Part shown: one piece after another, positions 16,905 through 23,507 of the stretch
Layout of the letters: each line of letters starts with the position of its first letter
How positions within the stretch are numbered: the stretch's first letter is position 1
Assembly (NCBI GenBank): GCA_964542855.1
Contig: CAZIWJ010000026.1
Span: 1 to 23,507, forward strand
DNA: 23,507 nt
Origin: CAZIWJ01 sp964542855
Lineage (GTDB): Bacteria > Bacteroidota > Bacteroidia > Cytophagales > Cyclobacteriaceae
Direction of reading: 5' to 3'
Program-made: the position numbers and the translations under genes
The notes under the pieces: generated by a model
Told to the model about the DNA's origin: nothing
Database searches by the model: none
What the model saw: only the letters and a program-made list of their open reading frames with translations

Positions 16905-19517
16905 CTATCTTGTTGCTTGTAAGTAATACTTTTCAAAAAATCGCAAATAAGTTCTAATATCCCGCTTCTGGTAAAATTGTTCATAATTTTCTTCACTCAT
17001 TACGAACTCTGCCAGTTCAGCATCAACGGCTGCACCAGTGAATAAACGACTAAGCACCCGGTTTTCGTTTACACTGTAATAAAAATCCAGGGCCTGTTTT
17101 TTGTTGGCCAGCCCTTGTAACTGAACCATTTTACGCCCCAGCCCAAAATCGACTATCTGTAATTCCAGTGTACGATAGCGGGTAGATATAAAATCTTTCA
17201 GGGCGTTTCTAATTTGCAAAGATAAATTTTCATTGTCTTCAAAGATAATCAAATAACGGTGAGCTTCAGCAGGTTGGGGTTTGTAATCTCCGGTATTGGC
17301 TTCCAGGTCGTTATTCAGCGCCTGCAAAGCCTCGATCGATTCGTTCGTGTAGGCCAGCATATCGCTTTCGGGGAACTCCATATTGAACTGCTGCAGTTCC
17401 TTTTCGTACACGTCGGGCCCACCCTGAATACCCTTAATGCGGGCCAGCAAAAACTCCACGTTATCTACGAAATCATTTTCCGGGTATTTCTGAAGGCTAT
17501 CGAGCAGCAGTTCCCTGGCTTCGGTGTACCTTCTTCTCTCGAACAGGGCATAAGCTTGTTTGTAAGTTTGTTTCAGTCGGGTTACCGCCAGGTTGGTTTC
17601 CTGTTTGTAATTCGGGTTGATAGCCAGTTTAGCAAATATACTTTCTTCGTGTTGCTGAACCAGTTCGCTTTTTACCCGGCTGGCATCGGCCGTACGGTTT
17701 AATTCGGAATAAATTAAATACAACTGGTACAGGACTTCAGCCCGGAATTCCGATTCGGGAAAGCGGCGTAGCATGGTTTCCAGCGATTCAATGGCATTTT
17801 CATCTTCGTTCAGGTCGTAATGGTAAATCGTTCCCAGTTTCAGGTAAGCCTGCTCCACCTCAGCCATTTTTTCGCCCATTTCTTCGGCACTTTTCGGAAT
17901 TGAAGCCAGCAGTTCCTGCCTGCGCCGGGCGGTCATATTTTCGGGTTCTCCGGGAGCAATTGCTTCCTCTTCTAAAGCCAGGGGGGAAGGAATGCCGGGT
18001 TCCTGGCCGGAAGAAGCGGTAGCTGTCCTGGAACTCCTGCGCCAGTTATCTTCCAGCGGCCGGTCGCCCCATTGGTTTTTAAACGCATTCTGCCCTGAAC
18101 TAACCGAGGATGGATTATAAAAATACCAGGTATCACCACTTTGGCCGGATAAGTTGAAAGACTGCTGATTACCGAAATTGGCCGGCGCATTATTAGCCGC
18201 CGCGTTTTGCTGTCTTCTTCTTTCCTTTCTCCGTTCTTTCTCTAGTTTTTCGGCGGCAGCCTGCTCTTTAGCAATAATACCATTAACGTAAGCCAGCCGC
18301 TCAGCCTCATTGAGCTGTGCCAGTTGAATAAGGCTATCGTTATCGTTAATAATTTTTAGCTGCTTCACAAATTCCTGTAACACTTGCTGGCGGTCGGCAG
18401 TACGCTGATAACTTTCTTCGTCTTTTGGCAAAACAGATACTGTACTGTCGTAATACAGCGAAGCCTGTTCGTAATCGCGCTTATCGTTGTAGTATATTTT
18501 ACCGAGTTCCAGGTAGGAGTAAGCTTTCTGGCGGTTGTTACTCTGGCTGGCGGCCACCGAGTTTTCGTAAAATTCTATAGCTTGTTCTAAATTTTGCTGG
18601 CGCTGCTCAAACCGGGCCATTTCGTAATAAATTTTATCGCGGAACTCCACGTTTTTTTCGTCTTTGAGCAGCTTAACAAAATATTTACGGATTTTTTTCA
18701 GGTCGTTATCCTGGTTAAAGTCGTACACCTGGGCCATATTCAGGCGGGCGTAAAAGAACAATTCGTAATCTGGGTTATTCTTCAGCACTTCTTCGTACTG
18801 GTTGTAAGCCTGGGCGTCGAGGTCGAGGTCCTGGAAAATCTGGCCCAGAATAAAATGCATATCCGCTTTTCGCTCTCTTTTTTTCAACAGGGGAACGGCA
18901 GCAAGGAGGTAACGCCCCATATTTCGGTAATCTTCCCTCAGCTGGTAAAAATGAGCCCCGGTAAGGAAGAAAAGCTTTTTATTGTCCTGGTTCAGATTCT
19001 GCTTTAACAGGTATTCCCCAACGGCCAGTGCATTGTTATATTCTTCGTAGGCAATAAAGGTACGCATGAGGTAAATTAGTGAACGATGACGGGCAGCGGG
19101 GTCTTCACTAGTTGTGTTTACGTATTTAAAAGTGGTGATGGCTTCCGAAAAGTCCTGGTTATAGCTTCTGCTCCTGCCAATTAATATATAACAGTCGTCA
19201 ATCCATTTTGAATTGGGGTGCCTTTCTATGGCAATTGAGGCCTTTTTAATGCAATCGTCCAGTTCTTCCTGAACACCGTTAACCACGTTGGTATCAACGG
19301 GCACCAGCACGGGTAGCACCTTATTAAAATTACGTTGGTAATTGCTTTCCAGCTCCTGCTCCACGGTTTTGAGCCTTTTTTTAGCGTAAAACCATGCGTT
19401 ATAACGCGCAGTTACGTTGTGATAAACATTCGCCACCGGGCCTCTTGCTTCAGGAGAACAGCCCAGTAAAACAAAAGCAGCAAGTAGTATGTAGTACTTT
19501 TTAAAGGCTTGGCTCAT
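16905..19517 (-). CDS. sprE: SprE/PorW-like lipoprotein of the type IX secretion system
   Basis: TPR lipoprotein of 870 residues, the length of SprE in Flavobacterium johnsoniae. A signal peptide ends in a lipobox (VLLGC, Cys20), so the protein should be anchored in the outer or periplasmic membrane face. The start of the mature part, NVYHNVTARYNAWFYAKKRL (30-49), is the kind of segment seen in SprE/PorW. TPR-like helical pairs follow (about 80-400). A low-complexity linker rich in Gln, Asn, Arg and Ser (about 420-520) comes next, then a second block of TPR-like repeats (about 540-700) and a C-terminal alpha/beta domain (HRYLIIFEDNENLSL onward). By family knowledge PorW/SprE is needed for T9SS secretion and gliding. 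The name is a sequence-feel match, not a computed hit; a general TPR lipoprotein is the alternative. PBP1A follows after 84 bases on the same strand. Confidence 0.75.
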   Translation of the reverse strand: MSQAFKKYYILLAAFVLLGCSPEARGPVANVYHNVTARYNAWFYAKKRLKTVEQELESNYQRNFNKVLPVLVPVDTNVVNGVQEELDDCIKKASIAIERHPNSKWIDDCYILIGRSRSYNQDFSEAITTFKYVNTTSEDPAARHRSLIYLMRTFIAYEEYNNALAVGEYLLKQNLNQDNKKLFFLTGAHFYQLREDYRNMGRYLLAAVPLLKKRERKADMHFILGQIFQDLDLDAQAYNQYEEVLKNNPDYELFFYARLNMAQVYDFNQDNDLKKIRKYFVKLLKDEKNVEFRDKIYYEMARFEQRQQNLEQAIEFYENSVAASQSNNRQKAYSYLELGKIYYNDKRDYEQASLYYDSTVSVLPKDEESYQRTADRQQVLQEFVKQLKIINDNDSLIQLAQLNEAERLAYVNGIIAKEQAAAEKLEKERRKERRRQQNAAANNAPANFGNQQSFNLSGQSGDTWYFYNPSSVSSGQNAFKNQWGDRPLEDNWRRSSRTATASSGQEPGIPSPLALEEEAIAPGEPENMTARRRQELLASIPKSAEEMGEKMAEVEQAYLKLGTIYHYDLNEDENAIESLETMLRRFPESEFRAEVLYQLYLIYSELNRTADASRVKSELVQQHEESIFAKLAINPNYKQETNLAVTRLKQTYKQAYALFERRRYTEARELLLDSLQKYPENDFVDNVEFLLARIKGIQGGPDVYEKELQQFNMEFPESDMLAYTNESIEALQALNNDLEANTGDYKPQPAEAHRYLIIFEDNENLSLQIRNALKDFISTRYRTLELQIVDFGLGRKMVQLQGLANKKQALDFYYSVNENRVLSRLFTGAAVDAELAEFVMSEENYEQFYQKRDIRTYLRFFEKYYLQATR

Positions 19518-19549
19518 ATGTACCTGGAAATATATTGCAATGTATGAGA

Positions 19550-19596
19550 TTTTGTTACCTGAATATGATTAATCCCAATTCGTGCAGGTAACAAAA
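19550..19596. repeat. Perfect 11-bp inverted repeat in the sprE/M23 divergent region
   Basis: TTTTGTTACCT (19550-19560) and AGGTAACAAAA (19586-19596) are exact reverse complements with 25 bases between. The right arm overlaps the putative -7 element for sprE. The left arm would lie in the sprE leader. The arrangement suits an operator bound by a dimer at two sites, or an RNA hairpin in the leader. Sequence is direct; role is inference. Confidence 0.45.
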
Positions 19597-19599
19597 GTA
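19592..19599 (-). promoter_or_regulatory. Candidate -7 element (TACTTTTG) for sprE
   Basis: TACTTTTG on the minus strand is a full TAnnTTTG match, about 75 bases before the sprE ATG. The implied leader is about 65-70 bases. No convincing -33 TTTG is at the usual spacing. Confidence 0.4.
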
Positions 19600-19609
19600 T
19601 ATTAATAGC

Positions 19610-19617
19610 TACATTTG
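19610..19617 (+). promoter_or_regulatory. Candidate -7 element (TACATTTG) for the M23-bactofilin operon
   Basis: TACATTTG fits TAnnTTTG and ends 23 bases before the TTG start of the M23 gene. It lies 10 bases from the opposite-strand element for sprE, so polymerase at one would block the other. No good -33 box is seen. Confidence 0.45.
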
Positions 19618-19640
19618 TTTCACCATAAAGACAAGAAATA

Positions 19641-20513
19641 TTGAAGTCGAAACGCAAATTTATTAACCGCTTAACTGATCGCTACCTGTTAACGGTTAGG
19701 AACGAGGAAAATTTTGCCGAGAAAGCAACGCTACCGTTTACGTACGGTTGGCTAATCTTTTTTCTGACGCTGGTTTGCCTGGTTATTCTTGGAGTATCGA
19801 TTCTTTTGGTGAATACGGTACTATCGCAATGGTTCGACCCGAGAGCTGCCCAGGCTGAAGCAAACCGCAGGTTGGTAAGACTGGCGATGGCAGTCGACTC
19901 GCTGGAAACGGAAGTTGATCGTAAAGATCAGTTTATTGGTAACATTCAGAAGATTGTGAAAGGGAATAGTTTTAACGACGACGAATCGAATTACACGAAA
20001 GACACCGTTGCCGAGTCGGAAACGATGAAAGCAATCCGCAATCAGCGTTTACCTTCTATCGATTCCCAGTTCCGAAAGGAATTCGAGGAAGACGAAGCCC
20101 TGGAACTTATGCTGGTTAGTAACAACAATGCCAGTCCGCTCGATGAAATTTATTTCTTTGTTCCGCTTTCAGGCATAGTTTCTGCTAAATTTAACAGCAA
20201 GGAAAGTCACTATGGCGTTGACATCGTTTCCAGGAAAAACGAACCGGTAAAAAGCGTTGCCGATGGCACAGTTATTTTGTCTTCATGGACCCAGGATGCT
20301 GGCTACGTGGTAGCTATTCAGCACCGGAATAATATTACTTCATTTTACAAGCATAATTCCAGCGTCATGAAACAGGTTGGAGATTATGTAAATGCCGGTG
20401 ATGTAGTTGCTATTATCGGTAATTCTGGTGAATTAACTACCGGGCCACACCTCCATTTTGAACTTTGGTACAATGGAAACCCTGTAAATCCCGAAGAATT
20501 TATTTCATTTTAA
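19641..20513 (+). CDS. M23 (LytM-type) metallopeptidase, membrane anchored
   Basis: Probable peptidoglycan peptidase of 290 residues. A cytosolic head (KFINRLTDRYLLTVRNEENF) is followed by one membrane helix (about 34-60), a charged stalk with coiled-coil potential (70-160) and a C-terminal M23 domain (about 170-290) in the periplasm. Zinc and catalytic residues are present: His190 and Asp194 (HYGVD), His238 (YKHNSS), and His270/His272 (PHLHFE), so the enzyme looks active. The start is TTG at 19641; an in-frame TAA lies 15 bases upstream, and the first ATG would delete the membrane helix. The domain arrangement matches Bacteroidota M23 proteins that precede bactofilins. The two genes lie 25 bases apart, and bactofilin may localise this enzyme to shape the cell wall, as in the known bactofilin-M23 pairings of other bacteria. 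Confidence 0.92.
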   Translation: MKSKRKFINRLTDRYLLTVRNEENFAEKATLPFTYGWLIFFLTLVCLVILGVSILLVNTVLSQWFDPRAAQAEANRRLVRLAMAVDSLETEVDRKDQFIGNIQKIVKGNSFNDDESNYTKDTVAESETMKAIRNQRLPSIDSQFRKEFEEDEALELMLVSNNNASPLDEIYFFVPLSGIVSAKFNSKESHYGVDIVSRKNEPVKSVADGTVILSSWTQDAGYVVAIQHRNNITSFYKHNSSVMKQVGDYVNAGDVVAIIGNSGELTTGPHLHFELWYNGNPVNPEEFISF

Positions 20514-20538
20514 CCCGCAGTAAACTAATTTTAAGTGT

Positions 20539-20982
20539 ATGTTTAATAATCAAAATCAAGAAAAGAAAGTGGAAGCCGCTAACAGTACAAGCAGTATTAT
20601 TGAAAAGGGAACGGTTGTAGATGGTAACGTTGAAACAGTTGGTAACATTCGTGTTGAAGGAACTGTTCGGGGAAACATTACTTCAAAAGCCAAAACTGCC
20701 CACGGAAAATCTTCTTACGTTGAAGGCAATATTCTTGCCCAGAATGCTGAAATTGCCGGAGAAGTAAATGGATCTATTGAGGTGGCCGATTTACTGGTTT
20801 TAAAGCCAACGGCCATTATTCACGGCGATATTGTAACCAATAAAATGGTTGTGGAATCGGGTGCCGTATTAAATGGAACGTGTAAAATGGGCGTTACCAT
20901 TAAAGAAATTACTATAGAGAGTCAGAAAGATCGCGAACGACAAAAAGAAAGCCTCAAGAAAGCAGCCGCAGAAGTTGCCTGA
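20539..20982 (+). CDS. Bactofilin (polymer-forming cytoskeletal protein)
   Basis: Bactofilin of 147 residues. Its beta-helical core runs from about residue 18 to 120, built from short repeats of the form GTVVDGNVE, GNIRVEGTVRGNI, AEIAGEVNGSIE, ADLLVLKPTAIIHGDI and AVLNGTCKMG. Flanking tails are charged and disordered: an N-terminal Gln/Asn/Lys segment and a C-terminal Lys/Glu/Arg helix. Bactofilins polymerise without nucleotide into filaments on the cytosolic membrane face and recruit wall enzymes. The M23 peptidase gene is directly upstream, and the AtpZ-like gene overlaps its 3' end by 8 bases, so all three are likely translated from one message. The start is an ATG with an AT-rich leader. 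Confidence 0.93.
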   Translation: MFNNQNQEKKVEAANSTSSIIEKGTVVDGNVETVGNIRVEGTVRGNITSKAKTAHGKSSYVEGNILAQNAEIAGEVNGSIEVADLLVLKPTAIIHGDIVTNKMVVESGAVLNGTCKMGVTIKEITIESQKDRERQKESLKKAAAEVA

Positions 20983-21184
20983 TAACAAGCAGCGAGCGGA
21001 TTCTTACTTGAAATATACCGGGCTAGCCTTCCAGATGGTCGGTACCATTGGGCTGGCCATGTGGGGGGGGTATAGTCTTGACCAGTGGCTGGAACTTCAA
21101 TTTCCGGTATTTCTGCTCAGCTTTACCCTTCTGTCTTTAACTGGTTCTATTTTTATGCTCATCCGCCAGTTGCCCGGCGATTAG
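20975..21184 (+). CDS. AtpZ/AtpI-like small membrane protein (TTG start)
   Basis: Protein of 69 residues with two predicted membrane helices (about 14-30 and 44-63). They are joined by the short loop SLDQWLEL, matching the AtpZ/AtpI family that helps ATP synthase assembly or ion balance. The N-terminus is charged (DNKQRADSYLKY) as in relatives. The start is a TTG at 20975 inside the end of bactofilin; the first later ATG would cut into the first helix, so TTG is preferred. A run of eight G (21063-21070) codes for Trp-Gly-Gly in the first helix. In many Bacteroidota an AtpZ gene precedes the ATP synthase a-subunit genes, but folK is next here, in opposite orientation and 23 bases away. A functional link to ATP synthase is therefore only inferred. 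Confidence 0.75.
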   Translation: MPDNKQRADSYLKYTGLAFQMVGTIGLAMWGGYSLDQWLELQFPVFLLSFTLLSLTGSIFMLIRQLPGD

Positions 21185-21207
21185 TGCGTTCTGTACCACT
21201 CTTACTC

Positions 21208-21714
21208 TTATTCACTTACCTTGCTTTGTAGCGAACCTATCGGCCTGACCCAAAGTGGATCCTCACAATTTTCCAGTAGTTCCTGCTGTGTTTTTCCCAG
21301 TACCGGGTGAACAAATCCGGGTGCCAGTTCGGCCATGGGTAGTAAGGTGAATTTTCTTTTCTGAATGTGAGGGTGGGGAATGATGAGTTCTGGCCTGTTT
21401 ACTATCTCGCCATTATAATACAGGATATCGATATCTATTGAGCGCTGCATCCACCGACCCAGTTTAACCTTGCCCATTTTTTTCTCTACACCCTGCGTGG
21501 ATAACAGCAATTCACTTGCCGGCATTAAAGTACTTACCCGGATAACCAGGTTGTAAAAATCCTGCTGATCTTCAACTCCCCAGGCAGCCGATTCATATAA
21601 ATCCGAAATTGCTGCAATCTTTTCCACGAAGTTTTCAATATTCTCAACGGCCAGCGATAGTTGAGAAGCCCGGTTTCCCAGGTTTGAGCCCAGTAGTAAA
21701 TACACATCATTCAT
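21208..21714 (-). CDS. folK: 2-amino-4-hydroxy-6-hydroxymethyldihydropteridine pyrophosphokinase
   Basis: HPPK of 168 residues, the cytosolic folate pathway enzyme that moves pyrophosphate from ATP to 6-hydroxymethyl-7,8-dihydropterin. The N-terminal motif LLLGSNLGNR (6-15) and the signature RSIDIDILYYN with the Mg-binding Asp94 and Asp96 are present. The pterin/ATP loops FYNLVIRV (53-60) and PHPHIQKRKFTLLPMAEL (113-130) also match. Length is normal. The start codon ATG at 21714 lies 81 bases from the divergent sppA start. The 3' end converges on the AtpZ-like gene with 23 bases between stops and no evident terminator hairpin. Confidence 0.95.
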   Translation of the reverse strand: MNDVYLLLGSNLGNRASQLSLAVENIENFVEKIAAISDLYESAAWGVEDQQDFYNLVIRVSTLMPASELLLSTQGVEKKMGKVKLGRWMQRSIDIDILYYNGEIVNRPELIIPHPHIQKRKFTLLPMAELAPGFVHPVLGKTQQELLENCEDPLWVRPIGSLQSKVSE

Positions 21715-21795
21715 GAATTTTTAAACGCATTTTCTTTTAAAACCGTTTGAGTTCTTATACACTTTAAACAAACCAGATAATAAACCTGATAATAA

Positions 21796-23507
21796 ATGAA
21801 ATTTTTAGTAAATGTTCTGGCCACCATCGTGGGGCTGTTAATCTTTTTCTTCCTGATTTCCTTTTTTTTCGTAGGAATAATAGCATCCGCATCTTCCGAG
21901 CAGCAAGCTACCCTTAAAGATAATTCTGTATTAAAACTCAGTTTTAGCCGGCCCGTTGTTGAGCGCACCCGCGACAACCCTTTTGGCAATATTCCCGCTC
22001 TTCAGGGTATTTCACCCAACAATATTGGGTTATTAAATTTTAAAGAAGCCATCAGGCAGGCATCAGAAGAGCCAAAAATTAAAGGCATCATGCTCGATGC
22101 AGCTTTTTCTACCGCCGGGCCGGCTGCCAGCGAGGAAATAAGAGACGTGTTGAAGGAATTTAAACAAACCGGCAAGTTTATTTACGCCCACGGCGACCTG
22201 ATTACCGAAAATGCTTACCTCGTTGCATCAGTTGCCGATAGTATTTTTATTAACCCCGACTTTACCAGCATGGAGTTTAACGGGCTTACTTCCGAGGTAA
22301 CTTTTATTAAAAAAACGCTCGATAAACTGGGTGTGGAGCCGCAGATTTTTCGGGTTGGTGAGTACAAAAGTGCCGCCGAACCTTTTATCCGTGAAGACTT
22401 AAGCGAGGAAAACAAAGAACAAATATCCGAATACCTCAATTCTATTTATGATTATTACCTCAACATGGTTAGTGAGTCCAGGGGTATTGGTGTTGATTCT
22501 TTGCGCTACCTTTCCGATAACATGATTGTAAACAACCAGGTTGAAGCCCTGGAATACGGTTTGGTTGACGGGCTGGCCTACTACAGCGATGTACTGCAAA
22601 CTATTCAGAACAGGTTAGGGATAAATAGCGTGGAAGACATCAATTTTTTGTCTTACGACAAATACCAACGAACCATTAAGGCTGATTTTAACGGGGCCGA
22701 CAGTAAGGTTGCTGTTGTGGTGGCCAATGGTAACATCGGTTTTGGAAAAGGCGATGGCATTAATGGAGGCGTTGGATCGGAAACGTTTACCCGGTCAATT
22801 CGGGAAGCCCGGTTAGATGAAAAAGTTGAAGCAATCGTAATGCGGATTAATTCGCCCGGCGGGGTTGCTATTGCGGGCGATGCCATTTGGAACGAAATTC
22901 AACTGGCAGCCAAAGAAAAGCCGGTCATTGCTTCTATGGGCGATGTAGCTGCTTCGGGCGGTTACCAGCTGGCCATGTCGTGCGATACCATTGTAGCCCA
23001 CCCCAACACCATTACCGGTTCTATCGGTATTATCCTGGTTACTTTCAACGCTGAAAAATTCCTGGAAGATAAAATTGGGGTAACCACCGAACGCATTACC
23101 ACGGGTAAATATTCCGATATCAACCGGTTAACATCCAGTCTTAACGAGGAAGAAAGGGCAATCATCCAGGAGTCGCTCGACAACGGTTATGCCGATTTTA
23201 CCCAAAAAGCTGCGGAAGGCCGTAACATGCCTATTGAAGAGCTGGAAAAATTGGCCGGCGGACGGGTATACAGCGGACGCGATGCCCAGGATATAAACCT
23301 GGTCGATTTACTCGGCGGGCTGGACGACGCTGTAGGAATTGCTGCCGAAAAAGCAGGGCTTGCTGAAGGGGGTTACTCCATAGAGTACCTGCCCAAAAAG
23401 AAAACGTTCATCGAAGAGCTTTTTGAAGACCTGGAAACTTCGGCCGTTACCCGGTTTAAAAAATCAATGTTTGGCGAGTATTATCCCTACATTGAAAAAG
23501 CAGCGTA
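21796..23507 (+). CDS. sppA: Signal peptide peptidase SppA (67K type), cut by the window end
   Basis: Membrane-bound serine protease that digests cleaved signal peptides; 570 complete codons are visible and the reading frame runs off the right edge, so the C-terminus is missing. An N-terminal membrane helix (about residues 9-30, GLLIFFFLISFFFVG) anchors it. The catalytic dyad of the two-domain form is present: Lys191 in GEYKSAAEPF from the N-terminal half and Ser387 in AASGGYQLA from the C-terminal half, preceded by NSPGGVAIAG. Two tandem SppA domains are seen (about 50-270 and 295-520), the arrangement of the long bacterial type rather than the short archaeal or Bacillus type. The start is an ATG with an A-rich leader. 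The gene diverges from folK; no perfect TAnnTTTG match was seen in the 81-base gap. Confidence 0.94.
   Translation, partial: MKFLVNVLATIVGLLIFFFLISFFFVGIIASASSEQQATLKDNSVLKLSFSRPVVERTRDNPFGNIPALQGISPNNIGLLNFKEAIRQASEEPKIKGIMLDAAFSTAGPAASEEIRDVLKEFKQTGKFIYAHGDLITENAYLVASVADSIFINPDFTSMEFNGLTSEVTFIKKTLDKLGVEPQIFRVGEYKSAAEPFIREDLSEENKEQISEYLNSIYDYYLNMVSESRGIGVDSLRYLSDNMIVNNQVEALEYGLVDGLAYYSDVLQTIQNRLGINSVEDINFLSYDKYQRTIKADFNGADSKVAVVVANGNIGFGKGDGINGGVGSETFTRSIREARLDEKVEAIVMRINSPGGVAIAGDAIWNEIQLAAKEKPVIASMGDVAASGGYQLAMSCDTIVAHPNTITGSIGIILVTFNAEKFLEDKIGVTTERITTGKYSDINRLTSSLNEEERAIIQESLDNGYADFTQKAAEGRNMPIEELEKLAGGRVYSGRDAQDINLVDLLGGLDDAVGIAAEKAGLAEGGYSIEYLPKKKTFIEELFEDLETSAVTRFKKSMFGEYYPYIEKAA

Noticed and set aside
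21711..21989. A minus-strand reading frame of 92 codons over the start of sppA.
   Set aside because: It overlaps sppA, which has the full catalytic motifs, and its translation shows no domain or plausible start.
1..23507. A mobile island boundary around the T6SS genes (direct repeats, integrase, tRNA).
   Set aside because: No transposase, integrase or tRNA was seen, and base composition appears similar across the window by eye; no computation was made.

Overview
The window looks like chromosome from a Bacteroidota bacterium, most likely of the Cytophagales/Cytophagia type. The reasons are an SprE/PorW-like lipoprotein of the type IX secretion and gliding apparatus, a type VI secretion cluster of the Bacteroidota subtype (T6SS-iii), a bactofilin next to an M23 peptidase, a bacterial GH3-family enzyme, several TTG starts, AT-rich leaders without clear Shine-Dalgarno sequences, and TAnnTTTG-type -7 promoter elements. 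Gene density is high and no gene-free stretch exceeds about 125 bases. No rRNA, tRNA, CRISPR array or insertion sequence was seen.

Layout. (1) 1-907, plus strand: a sulfotransferase-like protein whose frame is open to the left window edge. (2) 957-10862, minus strand: a compact T6SS operon in the order tssH(clpV)-tssB-tssC-tssD(hcp)-tssI(vgrG)-tssE-tssF-tssG-PAAR. These encode the sheath, the tube, the spike with its tip, the baseplate wedges and the sheath-recycling ATPase. The genes known to complete T6SS-iii (tssK and the envelope genes tssN, tssO, tssP, tssQ, tssR) are absent from the window. No obvious effector or immunity gene is present either. (3) 10958-19517, minus strand: housekeeping and envelope genes, read in transcription order as sprE/porW, PBP1A, lptB, a GH3 enzyme, a small unknown protein and methionine aminopeptidase (map). 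The T6SS operon follows map on the same strand, separated by 95 bases that hold a perfect inverted repeat. (4) 19641-21184, plus strand: M23 peptidase, bactofilin and an AtpZ-like membrane protein, probably one transcript. It diverges from sprE across an intergenic region with two back-to-back -7 elements and an 11-bp inverted repeat. (5) 21208-21714, minus strand: folK. It diverges from sppA (21796 to the right edge, plus strand), which is cut by the window end.

How the genes fit together. Most products act on the cell envelope: LPS export (LptB), peptidoglycan synthesis (PBP1A) and trimming (M23, possibly placed by bactofilin), type IX secretion (SprE/PorW), membrane proteolysis (SppA) and contact-dependent injection (T6SS). 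The most notable points are that the T6SS locus lacks its envelope-anchoring half, that its TssH is short and lacks the middle coiled-coil domain (as in ClpA), and that this TssH has Asp-Asp in place of Asp-Glu in its first Walker B motif. Every core protein falls in a known family. I did not find a clearly undescribed system.
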